Under the pieces are notes generated by a model. That model was not told the origin of the DNA, searched no databases, and saw only the letters and a program-made list of their open reading frames with translations. The position numbers and the translations under genes are program-made. Positions 32,178-43,460 of a stretch of DNA of 64,000 bases are shown here, one piece after another; position 1 is the first letter of the stretch, and every line of letters starts with the position of its first letter. Source of the DNA: Myoxocephalus aenaeus. Its lineage: Eukaryota; Chordata; Actinopteri; Perciformes; Cottidae. The DNA is taken from positions 2,317,501-2,381,500 of the forward strand of contig JBAMJR010000189.1 in assembly GCA_038501785.1 (NCBI GenBank), read 5' to 3'.

Positions 32178-34234
32178 AACTTGGCCCAATACAGATTTAC
32201 TTGACAACATGTTAACTCCTTAATGGCAGGGGACATAATAATTTTGGGACACAGGTAAAGAAGTGGAAAATGTACAGTTCAGCTGTTGATCTGGCTGGCT
32301 GATAGGTTGAGAAAAAAACTGACGATAATAAAGATGTATATAATTGTCAGGATCCCACTAATGTTCAGTTGTTGATGTTAAGCACAAGTGAATGTAAGCA
32401 CAAAATGGGAAAGCTTAGAACCATTTGTATTCAGTTATGTGACTTATGGACAGCCCAAGGCTTAGGTACCTCATTAACTAATTGCAAATGTGAAATCTCT
32501 TGTTCATTTGTCGTAATTGTAATTTTATATTTTCAGATACACTCTAATAAACCACCCAATGGCATACCCACAGTACCCAAATTCTACAGTTCACAGATGT
32601 GTTTCAACAATTTACATTTATTTTGGTCTTTAAGTAGGTGTTACATAAACTATTTAGAAAAAAAAACTACATGCACCCTTTCAATTTACACATTATTTAA
32701 CATAAGCTTGCTTTGGAATTTGTTTGTGATTACCAATGATATTAAATTCAGTTATAGTTAAAATCATTAACATTATTACCTGGACAAAATGCATGTTTAT
32801 CATCTTCAAATGAAATAATCGTTTCTGTCTGTTCAGGAAACCACCGATATTCAGTTCTGTCAAAATATACAATGATGGACAAAACATAAGCTGTGAGAAA
32901 ATGTGTGTGTAATTGGGCATTATGAAAAATCAAGATCTTAAACTAAATCTTAAACTAAATATCTTATTAATTCACTTTCATCGTTGCAATTTCCATCGGA
33001 TGGCAACTTTACTGAACCAACAGCTTAAATGTTACCACATGTTCAAATCTCTCTATCAAACTTTAAATGTAATTGATCTAGTCTATATTATATGTAGTTG
33101 TAGCAGATTTGTTCAACACAAAGTTCAATATGAAACTGTTCAAAATGTATTATTTTTTGTGGAAATACAACCAAGCTTAATTTTCTAGTATGCTATAGTG
33201 TTAGTTTTACTTTTCAGTAACGATATGAATGATTCAATGGTATAAAAAAAAAACACATGGCCGTGGGGGGATGTACTGGGTTGGCCCTAGTACTCGAGAG
33301 AAGTGAAAGATTAAATTATGAATATGTGTCACTTTCTCCAGGCTTTCAAATACGGTTTTATTTGCTCTTTGTACGTTTCTGTATTTGCTGTATCTATATT
33401 TGTTAATCGTTCGTTGGCGGATCCGTTTGAATTTGAGGTTTGTCTTTGCAAAAATTGTGTCAGAGTTGTTTTGCTTCAGTTGCACAATGTGACAGAAATG
33501 GCTGGAAAAAAAAAATGTATATTGAGTTCATGTTTCTAAATTACAACAGCTCACAAAACTAACTTTTCTCATGTGATCTTTGTCATTTTGTGTTTGCAAA
33601 GATTAGTTAAAGAACTAAAGTAAAACTAAAACCTGTTTTTCTTTTCCTCGAAGTAAGTAAACCTCATTTAAATCCACCTAACATTTGCAACAACTCTAAT
33701 AAATAGAAATAAAGCTTTGAACAAATGGCTCTCCAACAGTATGTTGTGTGGATCGTCATTACTCTGAAATGATCATTTAGTTCAGCAGCTATGCCACACT
33801 CTCTTTAATGCTTCTGCACAGCAGACAGGAACATGCCTCATGTCACCACGAGAAAAATGTCCTGTCAAGCTAAGTGACAAAGGAACACGAACAGAACAGG
33901 AAGTTCCTCTGGCACATCAATGATGTATCTATGGAGAATACATTGCCTCCGTTGACAGCTGCACAGCAACGACCATGATAATCCACAGCAAAACCATGGA
34001 AATGGAACGACCTAGAATCATCCAGTGACGGCTGATGCCTGATATAACCGATTGCAAACATAATCTGCACCAACCTTTACATGGCTGTACAGTGGGTTAT
34101 TAATACGGCATATTGAAATTCTAGTTGAGCTCAAGAGACTGGAAACAAAATTTGGCCATGGCAATTTTCCTTACATTGCTTACATCAGATGGGCTGTTCC
34201 AACATCAGCCAGCAGGTCCATTTCCCCCATAATC
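32178..34234. other. 3' UTR or downstream intergenic DNA
   Basis: AT-rich. Small ORFs on both strands have no motif. No mobile element boundary was found in about 2 kb. Confidence 0.45.
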
Positions 34235-34433
34235 TACAGTCAGGTCCATAAATATTTGGACATTGACACATTTTTCATTAGTTTGGCTCTGTACACCACA
34301 ACAATGGAGTTGAAATGAAAAAAATCAGGTGGACGGTGTAGGAACTACAACAAATTCAAATGTGGCCACCCTCTTTTTAAGGGACCAAAAGTAATTGGAC
34401 AAATTAATATAATCATAAATCTAATTGTCGCTT

Positions 34434-35345
34434 TTAATACTTTGTTGAAAATCCTTTGCAGTCAATGACGGCCTGAAGTCTGGATTCCATAGACATCACC
34501 AGACGCTGGGTTTCGTCCCTGGTGATGTTCTGCCAGGCCTCTACTGCAACCGTCTTCAGTTCCTGCTGGTTCTTGGGGCATTTTCCCTTCAGTTTTGTCT
34601 TCAGCAAGTGAAATGCATGCTCAATTGGATTCAGGTCAGATGATTGACTTGGCCATTGCAGAACATTCCACTTCTTTGCCTTAAAAAACTCCTTGGTTGC
34701 TTTCGCAGTATGCTTCGGGTCATTGTCCATCTGCACTGTGAAGCGCCGTCCAATGAGTTCTGAAGCATTTGGCTGAATATGAGCAGATAATATTGCCCGA
34801 AACACTTCCAAATTCATCCTGCTGCTTTTGTCAGCAGTCACATCATCAATAAATACAAGGGAACCAGTTCCATTGGCAGCCATACATGCCCACGCCATAA
34901 CACTACCTCAAACATGCTTCACTGATGAGGCGGTATGCTTTGGATCATGAGCAGTTCCTTTCCTTCTCCATACTCTTCTCTTCCCATCATTCTGGTACAA
35001 GTGTAGCTTTGTCTCATCTGTCCATAGGATGTTCTTCAAGAACTGTACAGGCTCTTTTAGATGTTTTTTGGCAAACTCTAATCTGGTCTTCCTGTTTTTG
35101 AGGCTCACCAATGGTTTACATCTTGTGGTGAACCCTCTGTATTTACTCTGGTGAAGTCTTCTCTTGATTGTCGACTTTGACACAGATACACCTACCTCCT
35201 GGAGAGTGTTCTTGATCTGGCCAACTGTTGTGAAGGGGTTTTTCTTCACCAGGGAAATGATTCTTCTGTCATCCACCACAGTTGTCTTCCGTGGTCTTCC
35301 GGGTCTTTTGGTGTTGCTGAGCTCACCAAGGAGTTTTTTAAGGCA
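34434..35345 (-). pseudogene. Tc1-like transposase, N-truncated (family A2, left copy)
   Basis: On the minus strand the frame begins near GELSNTKRPGRPRKT and runs to GFSTKY and a stop at 34434. One TGA near 34907, in place of a Gly codon of SVKHGGGS, splits it into two open pieces. The catalytic residues remain: LWTDET, VQMDNDPKH and SSDLNPIEHAF (Glu present; the usual SPDL has become SSDL). The first HTH motif is lost at the palindrome junction, so no full protein is possible. Confidence 0.9.
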
Positions 35346-35587
35346 AAGAAGTGGAATGTTCTGCAATGGCCAAGTCAATCACCTGACCTGAATCCAATTT
35401 AGCATGCATTTCACTTGCTGAAGATAAAACTGAAGGGAAAATGCCCCAAGAACCAGCAGGAACTGAAGACGGTTGCAGTAGAGGCCTGGCAGAACATCAC
35501 CAGGGACGAAACCCAGCGTCTGGTGATGTCTATGGAATCCAGACTTCAGGCTGTCATTGACTGCAAAGGATTTTCAACAAAGTATTA
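35326..35587 (+). pseudogene. Tc1-like transposase C-terminal part (family A2, right copy)
   Basis: It reads TKEFFKAKKWNVLQWPSQS, then SPDLNPI, where a TAG replaces the catalytic Glu codon, and on to QAVIDCKGFSTKY and a stop. It lies head-to-head with the left copy. Confidence 0.85.
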
Positions 35588-35837
35588 AAAGTGACAATTA
35601 GATTTATGATTATATTAATTTGTCCAATTACTTTTGGTCCCTTTAAAAACGGAGTGGCCACTTATACATTTGTTGTAGTTCCTACACCGTTCACTTGATT
35701 TGGATGTAAATACCCTCAAATTAAAGCTGAAAGTTTGCACTTAAAGCATTTAAGCATTTCAACTCCATTGTTGTGGTGTACAGAGCCAAAATAATGAAAA
35801 ATGTGTCAATGGCCAAATATTTATGGACCTGACTGTA

Positions 35838-37003
35838 TTTCCCACATTGCTGGTGGTGGCCTTACGCCAGCCCATCTTGTCAGTCCTAACATGGCTCGTG
35901 AAGTCTCCAAACACAAATGAGACCACTGAAGGCGATCTGATAGCAAGAGAAAAAAGGTGTGGTTTTAGTGGTACAGAGAAGACGACTCACTCCAAAAAAG
36001 GAACAGGATTAGTTGTAGTTTATTTAGGGCTGGTTTTCTAATGAGTTGAATGTCTGTCTTCATGTTTTACGATGGCATCACCCTAAAACGAAATGTTCAA
36101 TTTGAAGGAAGTCATACATCGTATTAAATTAATAAATATTTATAGGAGTGATGGGGCTGACGAGGTGTGACCAACGGTTGTGGCAGGAGAAACTGGACAA
36201 CTGACTGAACTGTGACAAAAATATCTGCTGATTTGACAGCGGTGATGGACAGGAATAACGGAAATGAAACGCCACAGTCCGGGAGCCTCTTGGTTGAAAA
36301 AAAAAAAAAAAAAAGACGCCTTGGGACGACAACGCGCCAGCGCAGGCAAATATGGCGCAGGCAACAAAAATAAAAGGTTCTTTTGCACCGGTTGTTCGAA
36401 ACTGCTTTGTCGAACCTGTGCCCGGCCCTACTGCCCAATGTGTGCACCATTTATAAAAGAAAAACACTTGTTAGGATGCCCGAGCGGCCATGGATGTCAT
36501 CAGTGCGTGCCTCCCTTTGTGTGCAACAAGCTGGAAAGCCAACAGTTTTATGACTGCAATGAAAATGTGGTTTTTGAAAGGCTGAACGCCATCAAATATG
36601 AATTGAAGCAGAGTATTTTATTGGAAATAATTACATCAATCTTTTTTAAACAATCGTTGACTTCACAATGCTCATAAAGTTGTTGGAAGTGTTTGGATCA
36701 CACAAGTCGGAAACAATCCTACGCAGCCACCGTGTGCAATACGTAGATAACTTTGCGTCAGGCTTCCTCTGGCTTTTTGGTGAGAAATTGGACCGGGATG
36801 GAGCTGGAGATAAGGCAAGGCTATTTATTTATTTATTTTTGTATTTAGTTGTTCTGCGCTCCATACTAAATCCTTCCTCTTGGACTCCCCACTCCCACAA
36901 GGGTACAGAGTAATTTAGAAATGAATATGAATGCATGACATAGTTATGCTTGTGGCTGTTATTAATCATCATTAAACAGTTTAAAGTCAGTGTCTGGATA
37001 TAA
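35838..37003. other. Non-coding or degraded DNA with a Cys-rich open frame
   Basis: A + strand frame (36264-36677) contains FFCTGCSKLLCRTC, ARPYCPMC and CHQCVPPFVC after a poly-Lys run encoded by an A-tract. The Cys pairs look like zinc-binding knuckles, but I cannot name a family. A second, weaker copy of its downstream DNA (GGAAACAATCCTACGCAGC near 36710) appears near 40215, so the region is probably part of an old repeat. Confidence 0.35.
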
Positions 37004-37130
37004 CAGTGGCGGGCCGTGCATTTTATACCTAGGCCTGCTGTCTGATATCGTATACATAAATACATACAAAAAAATTAAAATAGCTATAACTTTGTGATTC
37101 TGTTTAGGCCAGCAGAGAAGGCTTAGCAGG
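37004..37130. mobile_element. hAT-A element copy 3, short, right end lost
   Basis: Starts CAGTGGCGGGCCGTGCATTT, continues with CTAGGCCTGCTGTCTGATAT, and ends after GCCAGCAGAGAAGGCTTAGC. The terminal ACGGCCCGCCACTG is missing. About 130 bp, so close to a minimal form of the family. Confidence 0.85.
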
Positions 37131-37134
37131 CCCA

Positions 37135-37212
37135 ATTTTGGGTTAAGTGTTTCACCCAAGGACATAACGACATGGACTAGCGGAGCCGGGGATCGCCCAC
37201 CCATTGAGCCAC
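37135..37212. repeat. Copy of the repeat at 28141-28252
   Basis: GGGTTAAGTGTTTCACCCAA, GGACTAGCGGAGCCGGGG and CATTGAGCCACA match the fish repeat split by hATs at 24.7-28.3 kb. Confidence 0.65.
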
Positions 37213-37882
37213 AACCGTCCACACAAAGGAAAGGGTGACTGCGGTCACCCAGAACAATGTGGATTATCTTCCACAGCAAAAATCTGAAGTCTGCCTTTTG
37301 AATTAAACACCTCGGTGCCCTCCCGCCATGGGATATTGTTATGAACCGAACCTGGGGGGGAAATAAATCAGATTTAACGTGGAGTAGTTCTCTAGGGAAA
37401 AAAAATGACAAACTGCGAGCCTGACGAAGAAGAGGCTTTAAATAAATATAACAGCCCAATCTATGAGCATTTTTCTGGTTTTTCATACCTTTGTAATTTT
37501 GCAAGATAGTTGAATAGCCTACAAAAGAGGCAACGGATCAAGTACATGTAGCCTATGATTCCATAACAACAATAATGATAGAACATTTATAAATAAAAAA
37601 AGATAATAGTAATATTGCCAGGTCCCACTATCACCACAACATGTTCAGGAAATGTACTTCCCTTCTACTTCCCTTCTACTTCTTATCAAGAATCTTCTTG
37701 GTTTTGTTACAAGGTCCCTGTACACAAAGCTATTATGATGCTATCCAGCTAACGTGATGGATTTCCTCTCTCTCTCTCTCTCTCTCTCTTATGTATTCAA
37801 GACTATTGCTTTTCATGAAAGGATAGCAGATGGTCGTTATATTGATGCATTTTGTCATAAAATGTTGCCCTCAGTTATTATA
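37213..37882. other. Non-coding; (CT)n at 37766-37790
   Basis: No gene recognised. The minus-strand frame at 36962-37504 crosses repeats and has no domain. Confidence 0.45.
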
Positions 37883-39101
37883 CACTCACCTAAAGGATTA
37901 TTAGGAACACCATACTAATACTGTGTTTGACCCCCTTTCGCCTTCAGAACTGCCTTAATTCTACGTGGCATTGATTCAACAAGGTGCTGAAAGCATTCTT
38001 TAGAAATGTTGGCCCATATTGATAGGATAGCATCTTGCAGTTGATGGAGATTTGTGGGATGCACATCCAGGGCACGAAGCTCCCGTTCCACCACATCCCA
38101 AAGATGCTCTATTGGGTTGAGATCTGGTGACTGTGGGGGCCATTTTAGTACAGTGAACTCATTGTCATGTTCAAGAAACCAATTTGAAATGATTCAAGCT
38201 TTGTGACATGGTGCATTATCCTGCTGGAAGTAGCCATCAGAGGATGGGTACATGGTGGCCATAAAGGGATGGACATGGTCAGAAACAATGCTCAGGTAGG
38301 CCGTGGCATTTAAACGATGCCCAATTGGCACTAAGGGGCCTAAAGTGTGCCAAGAAAACATCCCCCACACCATTACACCACCACCACCAGCCTGCACAGT
38401 GGCAACAAGGCATGATGGATCCATGTTCTCATTCTGTTTACGCCAAATTCTGACTCTACCATCTGAATGTCTCAACAGAAATCGACTCATCAGACCAGGC
38501 AACATTTTTCCAGTCTTCAACTGTCCAATTTTGGTGAGCTCTTGCAAATTGTAGCCTCTTTTTCCTATTTGTAGTGGAGATGAGTAGTACCCGGTGGGGT
38601 CTTCTGCTGTTGTAGCCCATCCGCCTCAAGGTTGTGCGTGTTGTGGCTTCACAAATGCTTTGCTGCATACCTCGGTTGTAACGAGTGGTTATTTCAGTAA
38701 AAGTTGCTCTTCTATCAGCTTGAATCAGTCGGCCCATTCTCCTCTGACCTCTAGCATCAACAAGGCATTTTCGCCCACAGGACTGCCGCATACTGGATGT
38801 TTTTCCCTTTTCACACCATTCTTTGTAAACCCTAGAAATGGTTGTGCGTGAAAATCCCAGTAACTGAGCAGATTGTGAAATACTCAGACCGGCCCTTCTG
38901 GCACTAACAACCATGCCACGCTCAAAATTGCTTAAATCACCTTTCTTTCCCATTCTGACATTCAGTTTGGAGTTCAGGAGATTGTCTTGACCAGGACCAC
39001 ACCCCTAAATGCATTGAAGCAACTGCCATGTGATTGGTTGATTAGAGAATTGCATTAATGAGAAATTGAACAGGTGTTCCTAATAACCCTTTAGGTGAGT
39101 G
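37883..39101 (-). mobile_element. Tc1/mariner element, family C, full length
   Basis: Inverted ends CACTCACCTAAAGGATTATT and its complement (AACCCTTTAGGTGAGTG on the right) are flanked by TA (37881-37882, 39102-39103). The terminal repeats are short, about 28 bp. At 1219 bp it is full length and holds a broken transposase on the minus strand. Confidence 0.95.
37915..38953 (-). pseudogene. Tc1-like transposase, one frameshift and one stop (family C)
   Basis: The ATG at 38953 opens MGKKGDLSNFERGMVVSARR and the frame ends with GGQTQY and TAG at 37915-37917, about 346 codons, full length. N-terminal HTH domains show SISQSAQLLGFSRTTISRVY. The DDE motifs are WSDES (first Asp), FQQDNAPCH (second Asp) and SPDLNPIEHLW (Glu). 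A 2-nt loss within the codons after SDES (about 38490) shifts the frame, and a TGA near 38193 replaces the Arg codon after CHKA. Only two lesions make this the least damaged transposase gene in the window, and probably a young insertion. Confidence 0.94.
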
Positions 39102-39103
39102 TA

Positions 39104-40389
39104 TGTGGAGTGCTTTTTGGTTGCAGTGTTTAAAAATGTATGTGTAACAAAAGCCAACAATATAATTGGCAAACAGAAGTTATCTATCTTTGAGATTTAG
39201 GTCCTGGTGATTCTTCATAGAAGGAGAAATGATTGGAAGATTTAATATAGATTATTGGAGAATGCATTGACTACAGTTGTCCCACTTGACTCATTAATGT
39301 GGAAACAAAAGAAATTAATTTACCAGGAACTTAAATTGCAGGCAAACTTAAAGAGAGCCTCCAGCTTGAAGAAACAATGAGTGGTTATTATTAAAGTTGG
39401 CTCTTAAAAATCAATTTATTTACTTTCAGCTCTTTAATATATCCAAATATGTGATATGGGACTAAGCCCTTCCGCTGGATGAAATTACAAAATGTACCTA
39501 TCATTTTCCTCATCCTAGGATACAAACAGCAAAACATTTGTTAAAGATACCAGCATATACCCATTGTTTTGGAGGCCAATTGCTCCAAAATATGCATTCT
39601 CACTGCAACATGGCAATTTTTTTAAGCAGACTGATGTTATATACCTTCCTGATTTCTTTTTGACCCACCACTACATCGTTTGAATAGGAAAAACAATGTT
39701 GCTTCAGAACTCTGAGGTCGACCTCTTCCCACTAAAGAATCAAAACTAACGAATGCAAACTGTATTTCCATGTTTTGTACACACAAACTCACTGTAGGAT
39801 AATCTGTACGTGGTGTACATTTGAAGCTCAAAGTAATAGGATTTTCCCTAGTAAAAAAATAACAGTTGAAATAATCAAAACAAATGTCTATTTGTAAGAT
39901 CAACATCTTTACACACAGAGCAGGAAGCAGTTTTTTTGTGCGAATGACTGAACGTGAAAATTACATTTTTTTTGGTGGTATTTATTACAATAGGATACAT
40001 ATTGAGTTTTTTCAAATGAATCTTTGAATGTCTGTTCCCATATTTCACGAAGAATAAAAATCCTGAACAAAAGTGAAGCAGAGAGCAAATCGTTTTTTGA
40101 CAGCAGTGAACACGTTGTTTTCAATCTGGGTTTGAAGCAGAATATTTTTTTATATAAAAATATCTTTTTTCAACACATTTTTACTTTTAGACTTTACAAT
40201 GCTCTACAATAGGAGTCAGAAACAATCCTACACAGCTACCACTGTAATATAATTCAACACATGGTATAATATTAGTGTAGCCTGATCTTTATTTGTAACC
40301 GCGCAAAAATACCGGCTCAAAACAATTAAGCTGCACTGTATTCAAATGTATTTGAATGTGAACGTTATGAATGAAGCTTTTAATACAGC
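39104..40389. other. Non-coding, nothing recognised
   Basis: AT-rich DNA. ACATTTGAAGCTC near 39819 recurs at about 46918. No gene seen. Confidence 0.4.
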
Positions 40390-40451
40390 CCTACTTGCAG
40401 GGCCGGCGATATCTATGGGCGAACTATGGAGGACCGTAAATGACTTAATTA

Positions 40452-40605
40452 TAAATAAATAAATGCAGGAATAAATACAGGAATGAATAAATAAATAAAT
40501 GAATAAATAAATACAGGAATAAATAAATAAATAAATGCTTAAATAAATGTTTAAATAAATAAATACAGGAATAAATAAATAAATACAGGAATATATAAAT
40601 ATAAG
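40452..40605. repeat. (TAAA)n-rich degenerate simple repeat
   Basis: Runs of AAATAAAT with interspersed GCAGGA or ACAGGAA. The inverted partner lies at 43795-43855. Confidence 0.9.
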
Positions 40606-40863
40606 TTATACCTAAACAGGACATCATTAAATAAATCTATTTCTACATTTCTGTATTTCTTTTATTTATGCCTGTATTTATGTGTCCACACGTATTTCTT
40701 CATTTATTTATTTCTGTATTTCTGTGTCCTTGTATGCAAATGAGCTGGGGCGGTCCGAACCTCATTGTTAAACAGGATTGGTCAAGTAGGGGAGCAAGAC
40801 AGAAGCAACCGATCCCTAAGCACATGGCCCCTGTAGATGAAGTCAAAAAGCTGTCTAGGCCAG

Positions 40864-41080
40864 GGTGACCATATCCATAACACCAAAAAGGAGGACACTA
40901 TGCAGTATTTTGTGAGGCTGGGAATAATTGCACAGGAGGGGTGCAGTTTGATTTTAAGAGAGATGTGAGCCCTTTTTACTGTAATTGATCTCATTGGAGC
41001 AGGCCTGGCCAACCCGCGGCTCCCGAGCCGCATGCGGCTCTTTGCCTGGTTTCATGCGGCTCTTACGTTCATATCGAAGT
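40864..41080 (+). mobile_element. Ends of two DNA-transposon families, fragments
   Basis: AGGGTGACCATATCC with AAAAAGGAGGACACT (40865-40905) is like the MITE end at 27871. CAGGCCTGGCCAACCCGCGG at about 41001 looks like a hAT end. Neither has a partner end here. Confidence 0.45.
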
Positions 41081-41499
41081 TTGTGTTTGTGTTATTTTTT
41101 AAATCTTTTTATTGATTTTGCAAATACTACGTCGACCCATTTAATGCGGAGACGGACTGTTTGAAAGCCCCGCTAGTCACAGCTTCTCTGACGCACCTTG
41201 AAATATTTCGGCAAACTTCTCCTCAGACCTCAATGCTTATTGTGTGAATTACACCATCAGTTAGCTTGTAGGCTGTGGAGTGGTCCAGGCTTTCTTCTTG
41301 CAGAGCGTTTGATGAATCTCTCTCTCTCTCTCTCCCCATTAAACATGACACTGTTGAGTGATCGAGGAAAAATATGAAAGTAAAAAAGTCGAACTATTAT
41401 AAACATATAATCATTTTCTTTTTATATGTAACCATTTGAGCATATATATAATGTTTGGTTTTTATTTTCATTATAGTTTGTGATTAGACAGTATAAAAT

Positions 41500-42190
41500 C
41501 CATAGGACGCTATAAGTTGCTATGTTATATACTCTTTTTGAATGAGATGTGTTAAATGTTCTTTCCTTTGTTAGAAGCATGCGTCGCCAATCTAACCAGA
41601 TAGGGTTGTAAAACCCCCTCTGTCCAACTCTGGTGACAGCATGACTGATGTACTCTTGTGTATAAAAGAGGGTGGAGAATGTATGTTTTTCGGGGTGCCT
41701 CGCAATTCTGTGCAGGAGGATAGAAGGGAGAAGAGGTGTTTATTCACCAGCTCTAAAAACTTAACCCTTTCTCTTAGTTACTTGTAAACTTTTACTAGTT
41801 AAGGAGAAAAATCAGATTGGACCTGTCCCAGCTCTTAAGGGTTGGGACAGGTCTCCAGCTTTAGAGTCTGGAAGAAACTTCTACTATCAGGAGAGGGGGT
41901 GCCTCGCAATTCTGTGCAGGAGGATAGAAGAGAGAAGAGGTGTTTATTCACCAGCTCTAAAAACTTAACCCTTTCTCTTAGTTATTTGTAAATTTTAAAC
42001 TGTTTGATTGAATTGAATTTTTTTTTGTATGTAAGATAATCTTGAAATAAAACTCAGCCTTATTTCGTAAGGTACTGAAACCAAAACAAAGATTCTGGTT
42101 CTTTAAAACAATTTAAACCCTCTTTCCCTGTCCATCCACCGTGAGATACAGAAGTGACGACTGAATCTACCAAAGAAACTTAAGGTAAGT
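41500..42190 (+). mobile_element. LTR-like segment with internal duplication
   Basis: TATAAAAG near 41661, a ~100-bp block starting GGGTGCCTCGCAATTCTGTG (about 41695-41792) that is repeated at 41899-41998, AATAAA at about 42046, and the splice donor AAG|GTAAGT at about 42183. The order promoter, leader, poly(A) signal, then donor resembles an LTR and leader of an endogenous retrovirus or retrotransposon. An 11-bp stem GACCTGTCCCA/TGGGACAGGTC lies between the two blocks. No second LTR or coding region is seen, so the class is open. Confidence 0.45.
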
Positions 42191-43300
42191 ATCTTTGGGT
42201 GAAGACTTTTGCAGTGTTTGTCATAATGATGAGATGGTGTCAAAAAGGTAGATGAGAGGATATAGACGATATATGTACTCATCTTGATAAGGGTTGAGAA
42301 AAGTTACAGCCCACCGCAGGGGACCTCGAGCGCAAGCTGTAAAACACCCTCGACAAAACCTATAACTTATTTCGAAAATAAACACAAAAACCTAACGATT
42401 TAGCACGGGGCGAGATAAAAGACCGAAGGTGTTATACCAATATCGGATGAGGATTGTTATTTCCTCCGGGATCACTAGGATAATTAACCGACGGAGTGCC
42501 ACCGAGTTAGGTGCGAGGTCTTGCCTTTCCTAACCAAACCCCCCCTTCCCCTCCTCTTCCCTTGGCAAGACCACCGTTCACGTTACAACACACGTCAGTA
42601 AACAGCTGGACAAGGCTTTGAAATCACGGATTTTGTGAGTTTTTAGTTTGTTTATTTTTTAGGAAACGTCGGACCAGTTGTGACGTAATGTTTTCAGCGG
42701 CGCTAATGTTGTGGTTCATTTATCACCAAACAACGTCGGGGGATTTCACAAACACGTCATCACCTGTTTGTCTGATGCTGCGGGTCAGAGCAGAAGTAGC
42801 TGCACCCGTTTAGCGCTCAGCACTGCATGAGCACTACGTGGAGGAGGAGGGGGGGCGAAATTCTCACAATAACTCAAGTAAATGCCCCGTCAGATATCAA
42901 ACACATTTGGGGGGAATTGATGACAGAGAGTCATTTTTATTCTTAAATACTGATGAATGAAGAAAAACATTGGGCTCCAGCAGAAGGGGCACTTTTCTCA
43001 TCCAGGGCAAAAGGGCAGGTTGAGCACCACTAGGGATCAGCGGATCATTTATAAAAGTCCTGCCGGGATCAGGCTGCTCTCGGCGGGCAGCACAGCGCTG
43101 ACGGCCCGGTGCTGCGGGACTCACGGTCCCTCAGCAGGACCTCAACTCGTCGGCGTATCTTTTTAAGTCGGCTGATTCTTGAATAACCGATCACAGATTT
43201 GATGCTTAAACAACTAACTTCTCGCCTGAAAACATCCTAAAAGTACATGTTGTGACTCAACAACAGTAGTATTCAGAGAACGTCAACTTTCAGTTGTGAG
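42191..43300. other. Interior DNA of nested elements, no gene recognised
   Basis: GC-richer than the surroundings near 42300-42800. No ORF with a recognised domain. Confidence 0.35.
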
Positions 43301-43460
43301 TTTCCTCATCAAGTACAGAGAAGAACGCGTATTGAGAAACGGCCGCTGGAGACATGAAGACTCATCAAAGATCTTCTATTATGAAGATCATGACCACTCC
43401 AATCTCAGAAACGCTGACCGGCCAGTTCATATATTTTTATTTCAAAACGGCGAATTTCGC
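43285..43460. repeat. hAT 5' block, direct repeat with 43998-44220
   Basis: Both copies carry GTGAGTTTCCTCA, ATTGAGAAACGGCCGCTG and CATCAAAGATCTTCTATT, about 715 bp apart. The right copy leads into the transposase-like exon. The block may have been duplicated by insertion of the 40425-43878 element. Confidence 0.7.

Larger units (their letters stand above)
34237..35835. mobile_element. Palindromic (fold-back) Tc1 element, family A (A2)
   Basis: Both ends start inward with CAGTCAGGTCCATAAATATT or a close variant, and TA flanks both sides (34235-34236, 35836-35837). The left copy (minus orientation) runs 34237 to about 35328. The right copy (+ orientation) runs from about 35325 and begins mid-gene at the codons for TKEFFKAKKWN. 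The inverted arms are 34237-34697 and 35326-35835, the right one longer because the left lacks about 50-70 bp near its end. The join at 35325-35328 (ACCA) fits both parent sequences, a 4-bp microhomology. Confidence 0.93.

Noticed and set aside
36129..36467. Minus-strand ORFs with a poly-Phe run
   Set aside because: Produced by the A-tract at 36298-36314; two frames show the same artefact.
36962..37504. 180-codon minus-strand ORF
   Set aside because: Runs across a hAT-A MITE and another repeat; composition not protein-like.
40452..40605. CRISPR-like regular repeat
   Set aside because: Degenerate TAAA simple repeat with no spacer pattern, in a eukaryote.
41695..41998. The two ~100-bp blocks as a pair of LTRs
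   Set aside because: Too short and too close; they lie within one promoter-leader unit, so an internal duplication is more likely.
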